From Streptococcus sanguinis SK1 = NCTC 7863 (GTDB taxonomy: Bacteria; Bacillota; Bacilli; Lactobacillales; Streptococcaceae), in assembly GCF_000194945.1 (NCBI RefSeq), contig NZ_GL878509.1:266258-330257 (forward strand): a stretch of DNA of 64,000 bases. Reading direction: 5' to 3'. Each line of letters opens with the position of its first letter. Positions within the stretch are counted from its first letter, which is position 1. The position numbers and the translations under genes are program-made. Below are positions 1 to 8,480 of this stretch, piece after piece. Below the pieces are notes generated by a model. It was not told the DNA's origin. It did no database searches and saw only the letters and a list, made by a program, of their open reading frames with translations.

Positions 1-1049
1 AAGTAGGTATTGATAAGCAGAGCCATCTTGCCCTCGTAGACAGACATAGGAAAGACCAGAGCCATAAATATCAAGGACTCTCTGTAAGCCGGCAGCCAGC
101 TGTCCAAAGCTATTTTCAGGGGATAATACAGCAAAAGCACTCCAAACATAAGAACCATAAGGATATTCCGCAACTGATTGTAAATCTTAGGCAACTTGCT
201 TTCGTCCGTCCGTTTCAAAATCGGAAAGATGACCAAACCGATAGCGTTGATAAAGGTCATCAGCAGATTGGAAATGCTCAAGGTCAAGGATACTTTCCCA
301 AATGTAGCAATGTTCCATACCTTTTGAATCCCCATTCGAACCGTACCGATAATGAGCATACTGGCTACATTTGATAGCATCAGATTGATACCGACAGCAA
401 TATTGCGAACTGTTTCCCGTATATCAAGCTTAAACTGATGGAGAGGTCGCAGGGCCATATCTCGGCATAGATACATGGCATAAAAAAGAGAAACAACTCT
501 ACCAATCAAATCTGCATAGACCATAATCTTGAAATCTCGAAAACCCACGAAAATAAAGACCAGTAAAAGCAGTAAATAGAGGAGTCGGTCTCCACTGACA
601 ACATAGGAACTCTCCTTTAGTCGATTAGTCATCTGCAGAATGTACACAAAGAGAAAGCGCAGATTGGTGACCAACATGGTATAAACCAAAAGTATAAAAA
701 CAAACCGACTGCTCTCATCTCTAATAAAGGCAGAAGTCCCTAAGAAAAATAAAATTCCAATTCCTGTCAGATAGATCAAAAGCATGAGAAACTGAGAGAA
801 AAACTTTTCTTTATCCAGATCATCATACTCCAAACCACCGTAGCGCAGGTAGATTCCGTCCACCCAACCCAGATGAACAAAACCGGCATAAGATAAATAA
901 AAAATATAGAGTTGCCAGTAGCCATACTCCTCTACACCCATAATCTTAGGCAAAATCAAGACAACCAGTGAAGAAACTATTACTGTCAGCAAATTAGACA
1001 AGACAACATAGGAAAAATTAGCTACTATTTTTTTAAATCCACTAGACAA
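1..1049 (-). CDS. wzx: Wzx-type polysaccharide flippase, partial (3' end outside the window)
   Basis: The frame opens with a TTG at 1049 preceded by a strong AGGAGGG site and continues without a stop to the window edge, about 349 codons. The translation is a chain of hydrophobic helices; the N-terminal stretch LPKIMGVEEYGYWQLY is typical of the oligosaccharide flippase (PST/MATE-like) family that moves undecaprenyl-linked repeat units across the membrane. It lies 10 bases after the preceding SDR gene and is the last gene of the polysaccharide operon seen here, consistent with a Wzx/Wzy pathway. The C-terminal part is missing, so length cannot be compared with the family. Identification rests on topology, a few motifs and context, not a database search. 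Confidence 0.8.
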   Translation of the reverse strand, partial: MSSGFKKIVANFSYVVLSNLLTVIVSSLVVLILPKIMGVEEYGYWQLYIFYLSYAGFVHLGWVDGIYLRYGGLEYDDLDKEKFFSQFLMLLIYLTGIGILFFLGTSAFIRDESSRFVFILLVYTMLVTNLRFLFVYILQMTNRLKESSYVVSGDRLLYLLLLLVFIFVGFRDFKIMVYADLIGRVVSLFYAMYLCRDMALRPLHQFKLDIRETVRNIAVGINLMLSNVASMLIIGTVRMGIQKVWNIATFGKVSLTLSISNLLMTFINAIGLVIFPILKRTDESKLPKIYNQLRNILMVLMFGVLLLYYPLKIALDSWLPAYRESLIFMALVFPMSVYEGKMALLINTY

Positions 1050-1059
1050 ATTTACCCTC

Positions 1060-2124
1060 CTATTTCTTCCTATCTGCTGACATGCTCTCAATCAACCGTA
1101 AAAACATGGTTTCTAAATCAGTATGAGCATGCCAGCCCAAACTCTCAAGCTTGTCCGTATTGAGACGAATCTTGACTGTCGGATTATAGCCTAGCTTTTC
1201 CACATCCTCTGCTAAATCAAAGACTAACTTTGTTTCATTGCTACCGCTTAGTTCAATAACCATTTCCGCCATCTCACGAATGGAAATAGCCGTCTCTTTA
1301 TTGGCGACATTATATGCTTGACCTGCTTGGCCCTTCAGCAGAATGTAAAATATGGCTTCAATAGCATCTTTGGTATAGCAGTAGTTCCGAACAGTCTCCC
1401 CTTTAGTTCGGAGGATAATATCTCTCTTTTCAAGGATAGCACGCGCAAACTGCGCAAAAACTCTGTTGTCCTCATAACTCACACCCGGACCAAAGGTTTG
1501 CGATAAACGAGCCATTTTCACTGGCACCTGATATTGATGACAATAGCCTACACACAAGGACTCTGCCATGCGCTTGCTTTCCGAATAACTGCTGCGAACA
1601 CTGGTTGGATCCAAATAACCGTAATCTTTCTCGCTAATGCTGGAAGCTTCCGGATTTGTCGTTCCATAGACTTCCAGAGAAGAGAGATAGACCATACTGC
1701 GAATCTGCTTATTTTTAGCCAGCTCCAGCAGTTTTTTCGTTCCATTTACGGCTAGATCAATTGTCTCCACAGGATGCTCAACGAAAAAAGAGGAGTCCGT
1801 CGCACTGGCTCCATGGATAATATAATCCAAATCCTCCTCTATCTGCCAATCTGACAGCAAGTCAGCATACACTAGCTGCAGATTCTCACTATGTAAAAAA
1901 TCTTGAAATAACTCTTCCGCTTTTTTCTGATTTCGCGCCAAGGCCACTACTCTGATATTGGCATTGTACAAATCATTTAAAGCCATCAAAGCGGAAATGC
2001 AGTGTCTCCCTATAAGTCCGGTTGCTCCGGTTACCAAGACTGTAACATTGCTCAGTTCTCTGAGAATAGGACTGACAGCAGCTAGGTCTTCCATATCTTT
2101 TTGTAAAATCGTATTATTTCCCAT
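1060..2124 (-). CDS. Extended SDR, NAD-dependent epimerase/dehydratase (polysaccharide cluster)
   Basis: A 354-aa extended short-chain dehydrogenase. The N-terminal Rossmann fingerprint GATGLIG is followed by LSSLEVYG and the catalytic-type SSYSESK (YxxxK). The longest frame begins at 2247, but that would overlap the cytidylyltransferase by about 120 bases and adds an unrelated N-terminus. The ATG at 2124 lies one base after the upstream TGA (TGATATG), and MGNNTILQKD is a sensible family start, so I use it; an ATG at 2145 is the alternative. Because it is coupled to an IspD-like enzyme it may act on a nucleotide-activated sugar or alditol used by the LicD enzyme upstream. The actual substrate cannot be read from sequence. 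Confidence 0.8.
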   Translation of the reverse strand: MGNNTILQKDMEDLAAVSPILRELSNVTVLVTGATGLIGRHCISALMALNDLYNANIRVVALARNQKKAEELFQDFLHSENLQLVYADLLSDWQIEEDLDYIIHGASATDSSFFVEHPVETIDLAVNGTKKLLELAKNKQIRSMVYLSSLEVYGTTNPEASSISEKDYGYLDPTSVRSSYSESKRMAESLCVGYCHQYQVPVKMARLSQTFGPGVSYEDNRVFAQFARAILEKRDIILRTKGETVRNYCYTKDAIEAIFYILLKGQAGQAYNVANKETAISIREMAEMVIELSGSNETKLVFDLAEDVEKLGYNPTVKIRLNTDKLESLGWHAHTDLETMFLRLIESMSADRKK

Positions 2125-2125
2125 A

Positions 2126-2848
2126 TCAACCAAAAATTTGTGCATTTTCACGCGCTTCATAAATCGCTCTAAAAATATAAAAATCAGATGGAGTCGTAAT
2201 TTTAATATTTTCGCTACCCCCCATAACCGTATGCAGAGGGAGTCCAAAATAACGAGCCAGTGTCGCAGAATCCGTCATATCAAACTGATTCTCTGCCTGA
2301 GCTTTTAAATGCAGGGAGTGAATCTTTGAAAGCGCGAAGGTTTGAGGGGCGACAGCCGTCTGACAAGTGGAACGCTCGATAACCTGATTAATAACATCCG
2401 CCTCATCGACCTGAATAACCGTTTCGATAACCGGCTTAACCGTAATAGCTGCCCCATACTTTTTGGCTGCCTCAATATTTTTAGAAATGATTCCCCCGTC
2501 AATCAAGGGGCGAACACCATCATGAATCAACACATAGTCGTCATCGTTCTTGTACTTTTCCCGTAAGACAGATAGACCATTAAAAATAGACATTTGTCCA
2601 GTCTCTCCACCAGGAACCACTTGACTGACTTTTTTAATATTGAATCGAGCTAATAAATCTCTGCAATAATCCAGCCAGCCGTCTACACAGACAACCACAA
2701 TGTCCGATACTGCCGGATGGTCTTCAAAGTGCTCAATCGTATGAATAATAATAGGCTTACCGTGCAACTCTAAAAACTGCTTGGGTAAGGTCTTGGTATT
2801 CATGCGGCTGCCTGTGCCGCCTGCGAATATCAGAGCTGATGTCGTCAT
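2126..2848 (-). CDS. IspD/TarI-like cytidylyltransferase
   Basis: A 240-aa nucleotidyltransferase of the IspD/TarI family. The N-terminal CTP-binding loop FAGGTGSRM with LPKQFLELHGKPII and the later HDGVRP motif are clear. Family members join CTP to methylerythritol phosphate or, in surface-polymer loci, to ribitol 5-phosphate. Streptococci generally make isoprenoids by the mevalonate route, and this copy sits in a polysaccharide operon with a LicD protein, so a CDP-alditol (for example CDP-ribitol) is the more likely product; that is inference. The start codon overlaps the stop of the polymerase gene by four bases (ATGA), implying translational coupling. Confidence 0.82.
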   Translation of the reverse strand: MTTSALIFAGGTGSRMNTKTLPKQFLELHGKPIIIHTIEHFEDHPAVSDIVVVCVDGWLDYCRDLLARFNIKKVSQVVPGGETGQMSIFNGLSVLREKYKNDDDYVLIHDGVRPLIDGGIISKNIEAAKKYGAAITVKPVIETVIQVDEADVINQVIERSTCQTAVAPQTFALSKIHSLHLKAQAENQFDMTDSATLARYFGLPLHTVMGGSENIKITTPSDFYIFRAIYEARENAQIFG

Positions 2849-4170
2849 ACCGATACTTTCCTTCCTCTCGTTGTAAATCGTACTCTACTCAGTAAATCAG
2901 CTGCCATATAAATCACAAAAGCATAGATAATCCGATTAATATGGGTTGTCAGCAATGACAGCAACGTTTCCTGAAAGAATGAAATGACCAAAGGATACGC
3001 AAATAAAGCGAAAACAATAACCTTTAGCGGGGTGAAATAGCGTTTTTTGATAGAATAGTAGAAACTTCCGTAAAAGAAGCCATATAAAAGCTGAAAGATA
3101 AGGACTGAGAAATAGCCAAAATCCTTGATAAAGTAGTAATAAATTGTGTAAACATTGGTTTTATCGTCGTTAAAATGAACAACAGGCAGGAAAGGTGTCA
3201 ACTCATGGCTAGACAGACCGAGGGATTTCAATGTTCCATAGATAGCAATAAGAGTATTTTCTCCAAAGACTTGATTATCGCTATAAAGAGTAGGATTTTT
3301 CAGATAATAGTCTAAAGCCTGAATGGGAGAACCCATATATTTAACCAAATTATCCAAAATTCCAAACTCAGCCCGACTATCCACTCGATTGAGAACAAAG
3401 GTTCCAACCGCCATGAATAAGACAAGGAATACAAATCCAATTATCAGCAAAGAGCGAAAAAGCTTCACACCATACCTGCTGTCTTTCCACGAATAATACT
3501 TCGAGAAAAACAACATATACACAATAGCATAGCCTGCAACCAAGCCTAACAACTCCGTACGTCCAGTAGACAAGAGGGAAACACCTAAAGAAATCAGACT
3601 AACCAGCAGTAACTTGCCCTTGTAAAAAATGCCATCTTTTCCTGAAAAAAGAGACTCACAGAAAAAGTAGAAGAAAACAATTCCTAAGGAAAAGTTAACT
3701 CGCAGCAAATTGAGGCTAAGACGACTAAGAGAGAAATCATAATTTGTAGTCATATGCCGAGCCAATTCAATGGTTTTAAACAATCCTCCAGGTACCTGCT
3801 TGCTCTGCGCCGCCAAGTAAAGCAAATCGGAATAAATAAACCTGACCGCATAAGCCAAAAACAAGAGAACTAAAATAATGAAAAAATTACTCACCTTTAT
3901 TTGACTAGGTTTGGCGTCCAACTTCCTCTCAGCAAACAAATTCGATGACAAGAGGACTCCCATTAAAAAAATAGCATTCCCAACAAAGATAACAGTGACC
4001 GTTATCAGAGAAAGTCCCTCTCCCCATTTGGATGAATAAAATGCGGTAAAAATACTTGCTATCATCCATATTGCCAAGTATATAAAAGCCGGGTTAGCAT
4101 AGTCTCTTCCTACTGTTTTGATTGTCAAAAACAAGAGGAAAAGGCCACCCAAAATTAGTAAAAAAACCAT
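2845..4170 (-). CDS. wzy: Wzy-type repeat-unit polymerase
   Basis: A 441-aa integral membrane protein with roughly ten to twelve hydrophobic segments and a long external loop in the C-terminal half (about residues 255-350). Low sequence conservation with this topology, inside an operon with a flippase and glycosyltransferases, is the usual sign of Wzy, which joins lipid-linked repeat units outside the membrane. It overlaps its neighbours at both ends: one base with the LicD gene and four bases with the cytidylyltransferase gene. No catalytic motif is diagnostic, so the call depends on topology and context. Confidence 0.75.
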   Translation of the reverse strand: MVFLLILGGLFLLFLTIKTVGRDYANPAFIYLAIWMIASIFTAFYSSKWGEGLSLITVTVIFVGNAIFLMGVLLSSNLFAERKLDAKPSQIKVSNFFIILVLLFLAYAVRFIYSDLLYLAAQSKQVPGGLFKTIELARHMTTNYDFSLSRLSLNLLRVNFSLGIVFFYFFCESLFSGKDGIFYKGKLLLVSLISLGVSLLSTGRTELLGLVAGYAIVYMLFFSKYYSWKDSRYGVKLFRSLLIIGFVFLVLFMAVGTFVLNRVDSRAEFGILDNLVKYMGSPIQALDYYLKNPTLYSDNQVFGENTLIAIYGTLKSLGLSSHELTPFLPVVHFNDDKTNVYTIYYYFIKDFGYFSVLIFQLLYGFFYGSFYYSIKKRYFTPLKVIVFALFAYPLVISFFQETLLSLLTTHINRIIYAFVIYMAADLLSRVRFTTRGRKVSV

Positions 4171-5093
4171 TATCTTCCTTCTATTAATTCAACCCAATTA
4201 TCTCTCAGTCTGACATGACGTTCTGTCTGTTCTTTTTTTTCAGGCGGTGTCATGTAATCACCATAGCGATTAGTCAGATACTTGTCCGCATCATTAGGTC
4301 CATCGAACTCATAGCCTTCAAAGGAATACTTCTTAGCTGGATAGAAACTTTCATAGTCGATAGTCTCTCCCAAATAGCCTTTTACACCATAAGCAATTGT
4401 TATTTTTGAAGTCTTCTTATTAGACTGGATGAGTTTTTCCATCAACTTATACATATTAGCCGGCCCCATGATAAAAGAAGGGAATCCTATCAGTCTTCTG
4501 ATCCAAAGATTTTGTCTGAGTTCTTTGGATTCTTTAGCCATATAGGTCAGATGCGGTGTAAACTTTGTATAGCAACGTGAGCTATTGTGTGACAAATCCA
4601 AGGCTCTGAATAGAAGACCCTTGAGCTTGCGAAGCATGTTATTCTCTGGGACAAAGTCAATTGGCAACATATCAAGATAAAGATGTTTCTTTTTACTGAA
4701 ACCTTCTCCCAAAACATCATAGTAGGTCAGTGACTTGCTCTGCAGCTTTAGAACCTTAAAGACACTGTCTGTCGCATCCGCAGGAGAGATCAGTTCGAAG
4801 TCCTCGCTGTCCGCAAAGATTTCCTGCAGACGATTGTAGTCCTCTCGGAACATCACTAAGTCGATATCATCGTCCCAAGGGATATAGCCCCCATGTCGCA
4901 AAGAACCAATCAAGGTCCCTGCAACCATGTAGGAATGAATATGATGCCGACGACATTCTGCATCAAATTTTTTATACATTTTTAAATAGGCTTTTTGTAA
5001 AACCTTTAATTTATCATCCGTAATTTTCTGATACATGGGGCTGAAGCGTTCTCCCAAAGCCAACTCCCATTCAATCTTACTGGTTCCTCTCAT
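4170..5093 (-). CDS. LicD-family phosphotransferase
   Basis: A 307-aa LicD/FKTN-type protein. The signature GSLRHGGYIPWDDDIDLVM, with the metal-binding DDDID, is at about residues 64-82. LicD proteins move a phosphorylated substituent (phosphocholine, or a phospho-alditol from a CDP donor) onto a glycan. Because an IspD-like cytidylyltransferase lies two genes downstream and no choline-activation gene is visible, transfer of an alditol phosphate such as ribitol phosphate is the better guess. The gene starts five bases after the preceding glycosyltransferase. Confidence 0.8.
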   Translation of the reverse strand: MRGTSKIEWELALGERFSPMYQKITDDKLKVLQKAYLKMYKKFDAECRRHHIHSYMVAGTLIGSLRHGGYIPWDDDIDLVMFREDYNRLQEIFADSEDFELISPADATDSVFKVLKLQSKSLTYYDVLGEGFSKKKHLYLDMLPIDFVPENNMLRKLKGLLFRALDLSHNSSRCYTKFTPHLTYMAKESKELRQNLWIRRLIGFPSFIMGPANMYKLMEKLIQSNKKTSKITIAYGVKGYLGETIDYESFYPAKKYSFEGYEFDGPNDADKYLTNRYGDYMTPPEKKEQTERHVRLRDNWVELIEGR

Positions 5094-5098
5094 TTTTC

Positions 5099-6058
5099 TT
5101 ACCTCCCAAACTTTTTCAATAATCTCCTAGCAACTCCATTCAGTGAGTAGGTGTATACCAAATCACTGATGAAATCTTTTATTGTTCGATACTCCCTTAT
5201 TTGAAACATCAGGCCCAAAGCCCAAAATGGATTTCTAGACTGTAATAATTTCAGTCTAAGATTAGCCAAGGCCAAAGTTCTAGCAAGCTGGCGATGGTCC
5301 GCCTCAGAAATCTGTCGCTCTTCTGCGATTTTTTGCACGGACTCATAGCGACTGATGACCTTCTGTAAATAGTTAATCCTAGATAACCTTGTTTTATTAA
5401 AACTGAGCGACGACGCAGACTGGGTTACATTCGCCTGATGAATGCGGTGCTGATCTAGAAGCTGATCTAAGCAAACAACTTTTCCATACAATGGAGCCAG
5501 CATACCAAATAAAACATCATGATAGTCAAATCCAGGATAATCCGTATACTGCTGCTGCAAAATATCTGTCAGTACCGACTTTCTAAAAGCTGTCTGATAA
5601 CCTGACGGCCAATTTTTCAGAAGCCAAGCTAGATTTCTTTCTCGACATTCTCCTGAAACCTTGGGTTCTTTGATGACCTGACCATTTTGATCAATCAAGT
5701 AAGACTGGCCATACACCATAGCAGCGTCTGTTTCTAACAGTACTTTCTGCAAGGCAGCTGTTTTATCAGGCAGCCATTTATCATCCTGATCAGCGAAAAA
5801 AACAATATCATGCTCAGCCAGACTCGCTAATTTTATAAAAGTTCGATAATGACCCAAATTTTCCTGATTTTCAATCAGCTGCCAATCTGTCAGTTGATGC
5901 TTGATGATGTAATCCCTGATTAACACCACTGTCTGATCTGTCGAACAGTCATCACAGATAATGACCTGATCAGGCTTCAGCTTTTGAGTGCGGATAGAGT
6001 CTAGTTGCTCCAAAATAAAATCCGCCCCATTATAGGTCGCCATCACGACAGAAATCAT
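5099..6058 (-). CDS. Family 2 glycosyltransferase
   Basis: A 319-aa GT-A fold glycosyltransferase. MISVVMATYNG starts the nucleotide-binding domain, DDCSTDQT follows, and FFADQDDKWLPDK supplies the DXD metal site near residue 90. The start ATG at 6058 has a strong AGGAGGGAG ribosome binding site. The family includes rhamnosyl- and galactosyltransferases that extend the lipid-linked repeat unit on the cytoplasmic face. The sugar and linkage are not predictable here. A 90-base gap separates it from the preceding transferase gene, longer than other gaps in this operon, and contains no gene. Confidence 0.85.
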   Translation of the reverse strand: MISVVMATYNGADFILEQLDSIRTQKLKPDQVIICDDCSTDQTVVLIRDYIIKHQLTDWQLIENQENLGHYRTFIKLASLAEHDIVFFADQDDKWLPDKTAALQKVLLETDAAMVYGQSYLIDQNGQVIKEPKVSGECRERNLAWLLKNWPSGYQTAFRKSVLTDILQQQYTDYPGFDYHDVLFGMLAPLYGKVVCLDQLLDQHRIHQANVTQSASSLSFNKTRLSRINYLQKVISRYESVQKIAEERQISEADHRQLARTLALANLRLKLLQSRNPFWALGLMFQIREYRTIKDFISDLVYTYSLNGVARRLLKKFGR

Positions 6059-6148
6059 TTCTCCCTCCTTCCTAAACTTTTGATCCCATATCCCCCTAAC
6101 TCCTAGCTTTCTCCCTGTCTAAGCTAGACTGCTCTGTCTGTAAAGTCA

Positions 6149-6967
6149 TTACTTTCTTCTAAGCAGATACTTATAAATGAACGCTTTTATCCAAATAGGT
6201 GTTCCCACAAAAGCACGAATCATCAACATATTTTGATAATATTGCCCTCGGTTCAACATACCATGTGACAGCAAAAAAGTATTGACTACTTTCCAGCTGG
6301 CAATCTGCTCTGTCTGGCTTCTTCTTGTATGCATGCCGTTTCCGACACGAGCATAAACCAAGACCCGATTAAGATTGGCGAAACGACAGCCCTGAGCAGC
6401 CATTCTCGCCCAAAGATAATAGTCTTCTACTAAAGGCAGGGGCTTGTAATTGCCTGCTTTTAAAACAGATGATTTCTTGAAAAATACCGTCATGTGACAG
6501 AAAGGATTTCTCCGCTGCAACCTTTTGATAATCTCTTCATGGGAAAGCGGCATTTGTTTCTCTGCCACTATTTGATCTGGTTCCGTGTCAAATTCTATGA
6601 TATTGCCACCCAGAACATCTAACTGTGGATGCTGCTCAATATAGTCCGCTTGTTGCTGAAAACGGTCCGGTGTCGCAATGTCATCTGTATCCATTCTAGC
6701 AATCCAGTCATAAGAGCAAGCCTCAACTCCCCGATGCAAAGCTTCTCCTAATCCGACATTTTTCTTTAAGGGTAGAACTTTCATCTCTGGAAATGTTTCC
6801 TTGAAATCTTGAATCGTCTGATAAAGCTCTTCTGTCAGCGGCCCATCCTCTACAAGGACAAGCTCATCTGGCTTGCGGCTCTGCTCTACAAGAACACTAT
6901 TTAGACTCTTTCTTAAGAAATCTGGATTCTCCTTCTGGTAGACAGACATCAATGCCGAAAACTTCAC
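6149..6967 (-). CDS. Family 2 glycosyltransferase
   Basis: A 272-aa GT2 enzyme. FSALMSVYQKENPDFLRKSL leads into LVLVEDGPL, and the DXD-type site is in WIARMDTDDIATPDRFQQQ. A TTG at 6982 gives a slightly longer frame, but the GTG at 6967 has a GGGGGGA site six bases upstream and gives the usual family N-terminus, so I use 6967. It probably adds one sugar of the repeat unit; acceptor and donor are unknown. With only two GT2 enzymes, one phosphoglycosyl transferase and one LicD visible, the repeat unit appears short, unless further transferases lie beyond the window edge. Confidence 0.85.
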   Translation of the reverse strand: MKFSALMSVYQKENPDFLRKSLNSVLVEQSRKPDELVLVEDGPLTEELYQTIQDFKETFPEMKVLPLKKNVGLGEALHRGVEACSYDWIARMDTDDIATPDRFQQQADYIEQHPQLDVLGGNIIEFDTEPDQIVAEKQMPLSHEEIIKRLQRRNPFCHMTVFFKKSSVLKAGNYKPLPLVEDYYLWARMAAQGCRFANLNRVLVYARVGNGMHTRRSQTEQIASWKVVNTFLLSHGMLNRGQYYQNMLMIRAFVGTPIWIKAFIYKYLLRRK

Positions 6968-6992
6968 TAACAATCCCCCCAATCATCCTAAA

Positions 6993-7853
6993 CTAGTTTC
7001 CCTTCTCCGTCTTCTCAATAGACCTCCTAAAATCTGCTACCTGATAAGACTGAGAATAGCTAGACATCTCTTTTTCATAAGTTAAATCTGAAAACAGCTT
7101 ATTCAGAGTCGAAACATAGCGGGACAGTCCTTTTAAAATCCAGTTAAATGCAGGCAGCAAGACTACTCTCTGGCCATGAGTCCTTTTTATTTCTCTGACT
7201 AGCTGAGAGGTATTGACATAGTCCTGATTTTGAGGATAGAAGACACCGCTGTCTCGATTCTGAACAATCAGTCTAATAAACTCACAAAGATTGTCAATAT
7301 AAATCATACTACGTTCATTCTGAACCAAAGGGAAAACCGGTAGTTTCTGAGCCAACTTTGACAGTCGCTTATAGTTTCCTTTAGCTTGATGACCATAAAC
7401 CATTGGCGGCCGTAAAACTGCCAATTTGAAATCTTCGCTCTCCAATTCCGCCAGAAGTTGCTCAGCAGCTAGTTTGCTTTTGCCATAAAAAGAATCAGGA
7501 CGCTCTTTTGTATCCTTTGTGATAACCCGATCTCCCAAAACTTCGCCATAGACGCTCATGCTGCTCATAAAGATAAACTGTTTGACGCCTTCGCGTTTAG
7601 CCTTTTGAGCCAATTCATACGGTAGCTGAGTATTGACTTGATTATATACAGACTCCATCTCTTTTGATGGATTAGAGATATGGACAATCGCCGCCAAATG
7701 CAAAATTACATCAAAAGACGAAAAATCTTTCTCCTTCCAGGTTTCTCCGCGGACATCCAACTCATCAACCTGGACATCCTCCCGTGAAGAAACATACCTC
7801 TTAAAGCTCCGGCCGATATAGCTACCCTCTCCCGTAATTAATATTCTTTTCAT
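6993..7853 (-). CDS. SDR epimerase or 4-ketoreductase for a nucleotide sugar
   Basis: A 286-aa extended SDR. The glycine-rich loop is GEGSYIG, followed by LHLAAIVH, FMSSMSVYGE and the catalytic FYGKSK (YxxxK). It sits next to a short phosphoglycosyl transferase and a membrane 4,6-dehydratase. In other bacteria that trio makes and then uses UDP-QuiNAc- or UDP-FucNAc-type sugars, with a short SDR reducing the 4-keto intermediate (WbpV/WreQ type). This would make it the 4-ketoreductase supplying the first sugar of the repeat, which is inference from context. It could also be a plain 4-epimerase. Confidence 0.75.
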   Translation of the reverse strand: MKRILITGEGSYIGRSFKRYVSSREDVQVDELDVRGETWKEKDFSSFDVILHLAAIVHISNPSKEMESVYNQVNTQLPYELAQKAKREGVKQFIFMSSMSVYGEVLGDRVITKDTKERPDSFYGKSKLAAEQLLAELESEDFKLAVLRPPMVYGHQAKGNYKRLSKLAQKLPVFPLVQNERSMIYIDNLCEFIRLIVQNRDSGVFYPQNQDYVNTSQLVREIKRTHGQRVVLLPAFNWILKGLSRYVSTLNKLFSDLTYEKEMSSYSQSYQVADFRRSIEKTEKGN

Positions 7854-7859
7854 CAGCCT

Positions 7860-8465
7860 TTAATCTTTCTTTTCCATATTTCCCGTGCCGCCTTCGACAA
7901 CACCTTCGCTCTTGGCCACACTCTTAATGGTGCCAAAGAAACAGCGGACATCCAATCCAAAAGATAGATGCTGGACGTAGTAGCCGTCCAATTCAGCTTT
8001 CTTGGCAATCGGCAGCTCATCTCGCCCGTGAATCTGAGCCCATCCCGTCAGACCTGGCAAAACATCATTTGCTCCATAGCGGTCTCGCTCTTCAATCAAA
8101 TCATACTGATTCCAAAGAGCCGGTCTTGGACCTATGATACTCATGTCACCAACAAAAATATTCCAAATCTGAGGCAACTCATCCAGAGATGTCTTCCTAA
8201 GAAATTTCCCAACCTTTGTAATCCATTGCTCAGGATTTTCCAGTAAATGAGTTGGGGTATCCTTAGGTGTATCCATTCGCATCGTTCTGAATTTCAGAAT
8301 ATAGAAGTGTTTCTTATGCAGACCGACCCGCTTCTGTTTGAACAAAACTGGTCCTTTTGAATCCAATTTAATAGCGAGTACTAGAAGCAGAAAAAATGGT
8401 GATAAGACAAGCATTCCTAAGAATGACAAGACTATATCTAATGTTCGTTTAAAAAATTTATACAT
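7860..8465 (-). CDS. Short phosphoglycosyl transferase that starts the repeat unit
   Basis: A 201-aa bacterial sugar transferase. One N-terminal membrane helix (about residues 12-34) is followed by the conserved KRVGLHKKHFYILKFRTM, the KTSLDELPQ segment and GDMSIIGPRPAL. This is the compact monotopic form (PglC/WcaJ C-terminal half), lacking the large N-terminal membrane domain of WchA/CpsE. It loads the first phospho-sugar on undecaprenyl phosphate. The compact forms usually take UDP-HexNAc derivatives such as dideoxy amino sugars, which fits the dehydratase immediately upstream. Confidence 0.88.
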   Translation of the reverse strand: MYKFFKRTLDIVLSFLGMLVLSPFFLLLVLAIKLDSKGPVLFKQKRVGLHKKHFYILKFRTMRMDTPKDTPTHLLENPEQWITKVGKFLRKTSLDELPQIWNIFVGDMSIIGPRPALWNQYDLIEERDRYGANDVLPGLTGWAQIHGRDELPIAKKAELDGYYVQHLSFGLDVRCFFGTIKSVAKSEGVVEGGTGNMEKKD

Positions 8466-8480
8466 GATTATCCTAAAAAC

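Noticed and set aside
2126..2848. Annotating the cytidylyltransferase as IspD of the MEP isoprenoid pathway
   Set aside because: It lies within a polysaccharide operon beside LicD, and no other MEP-pathway gene is visible; streptococci generally use mevalonate.
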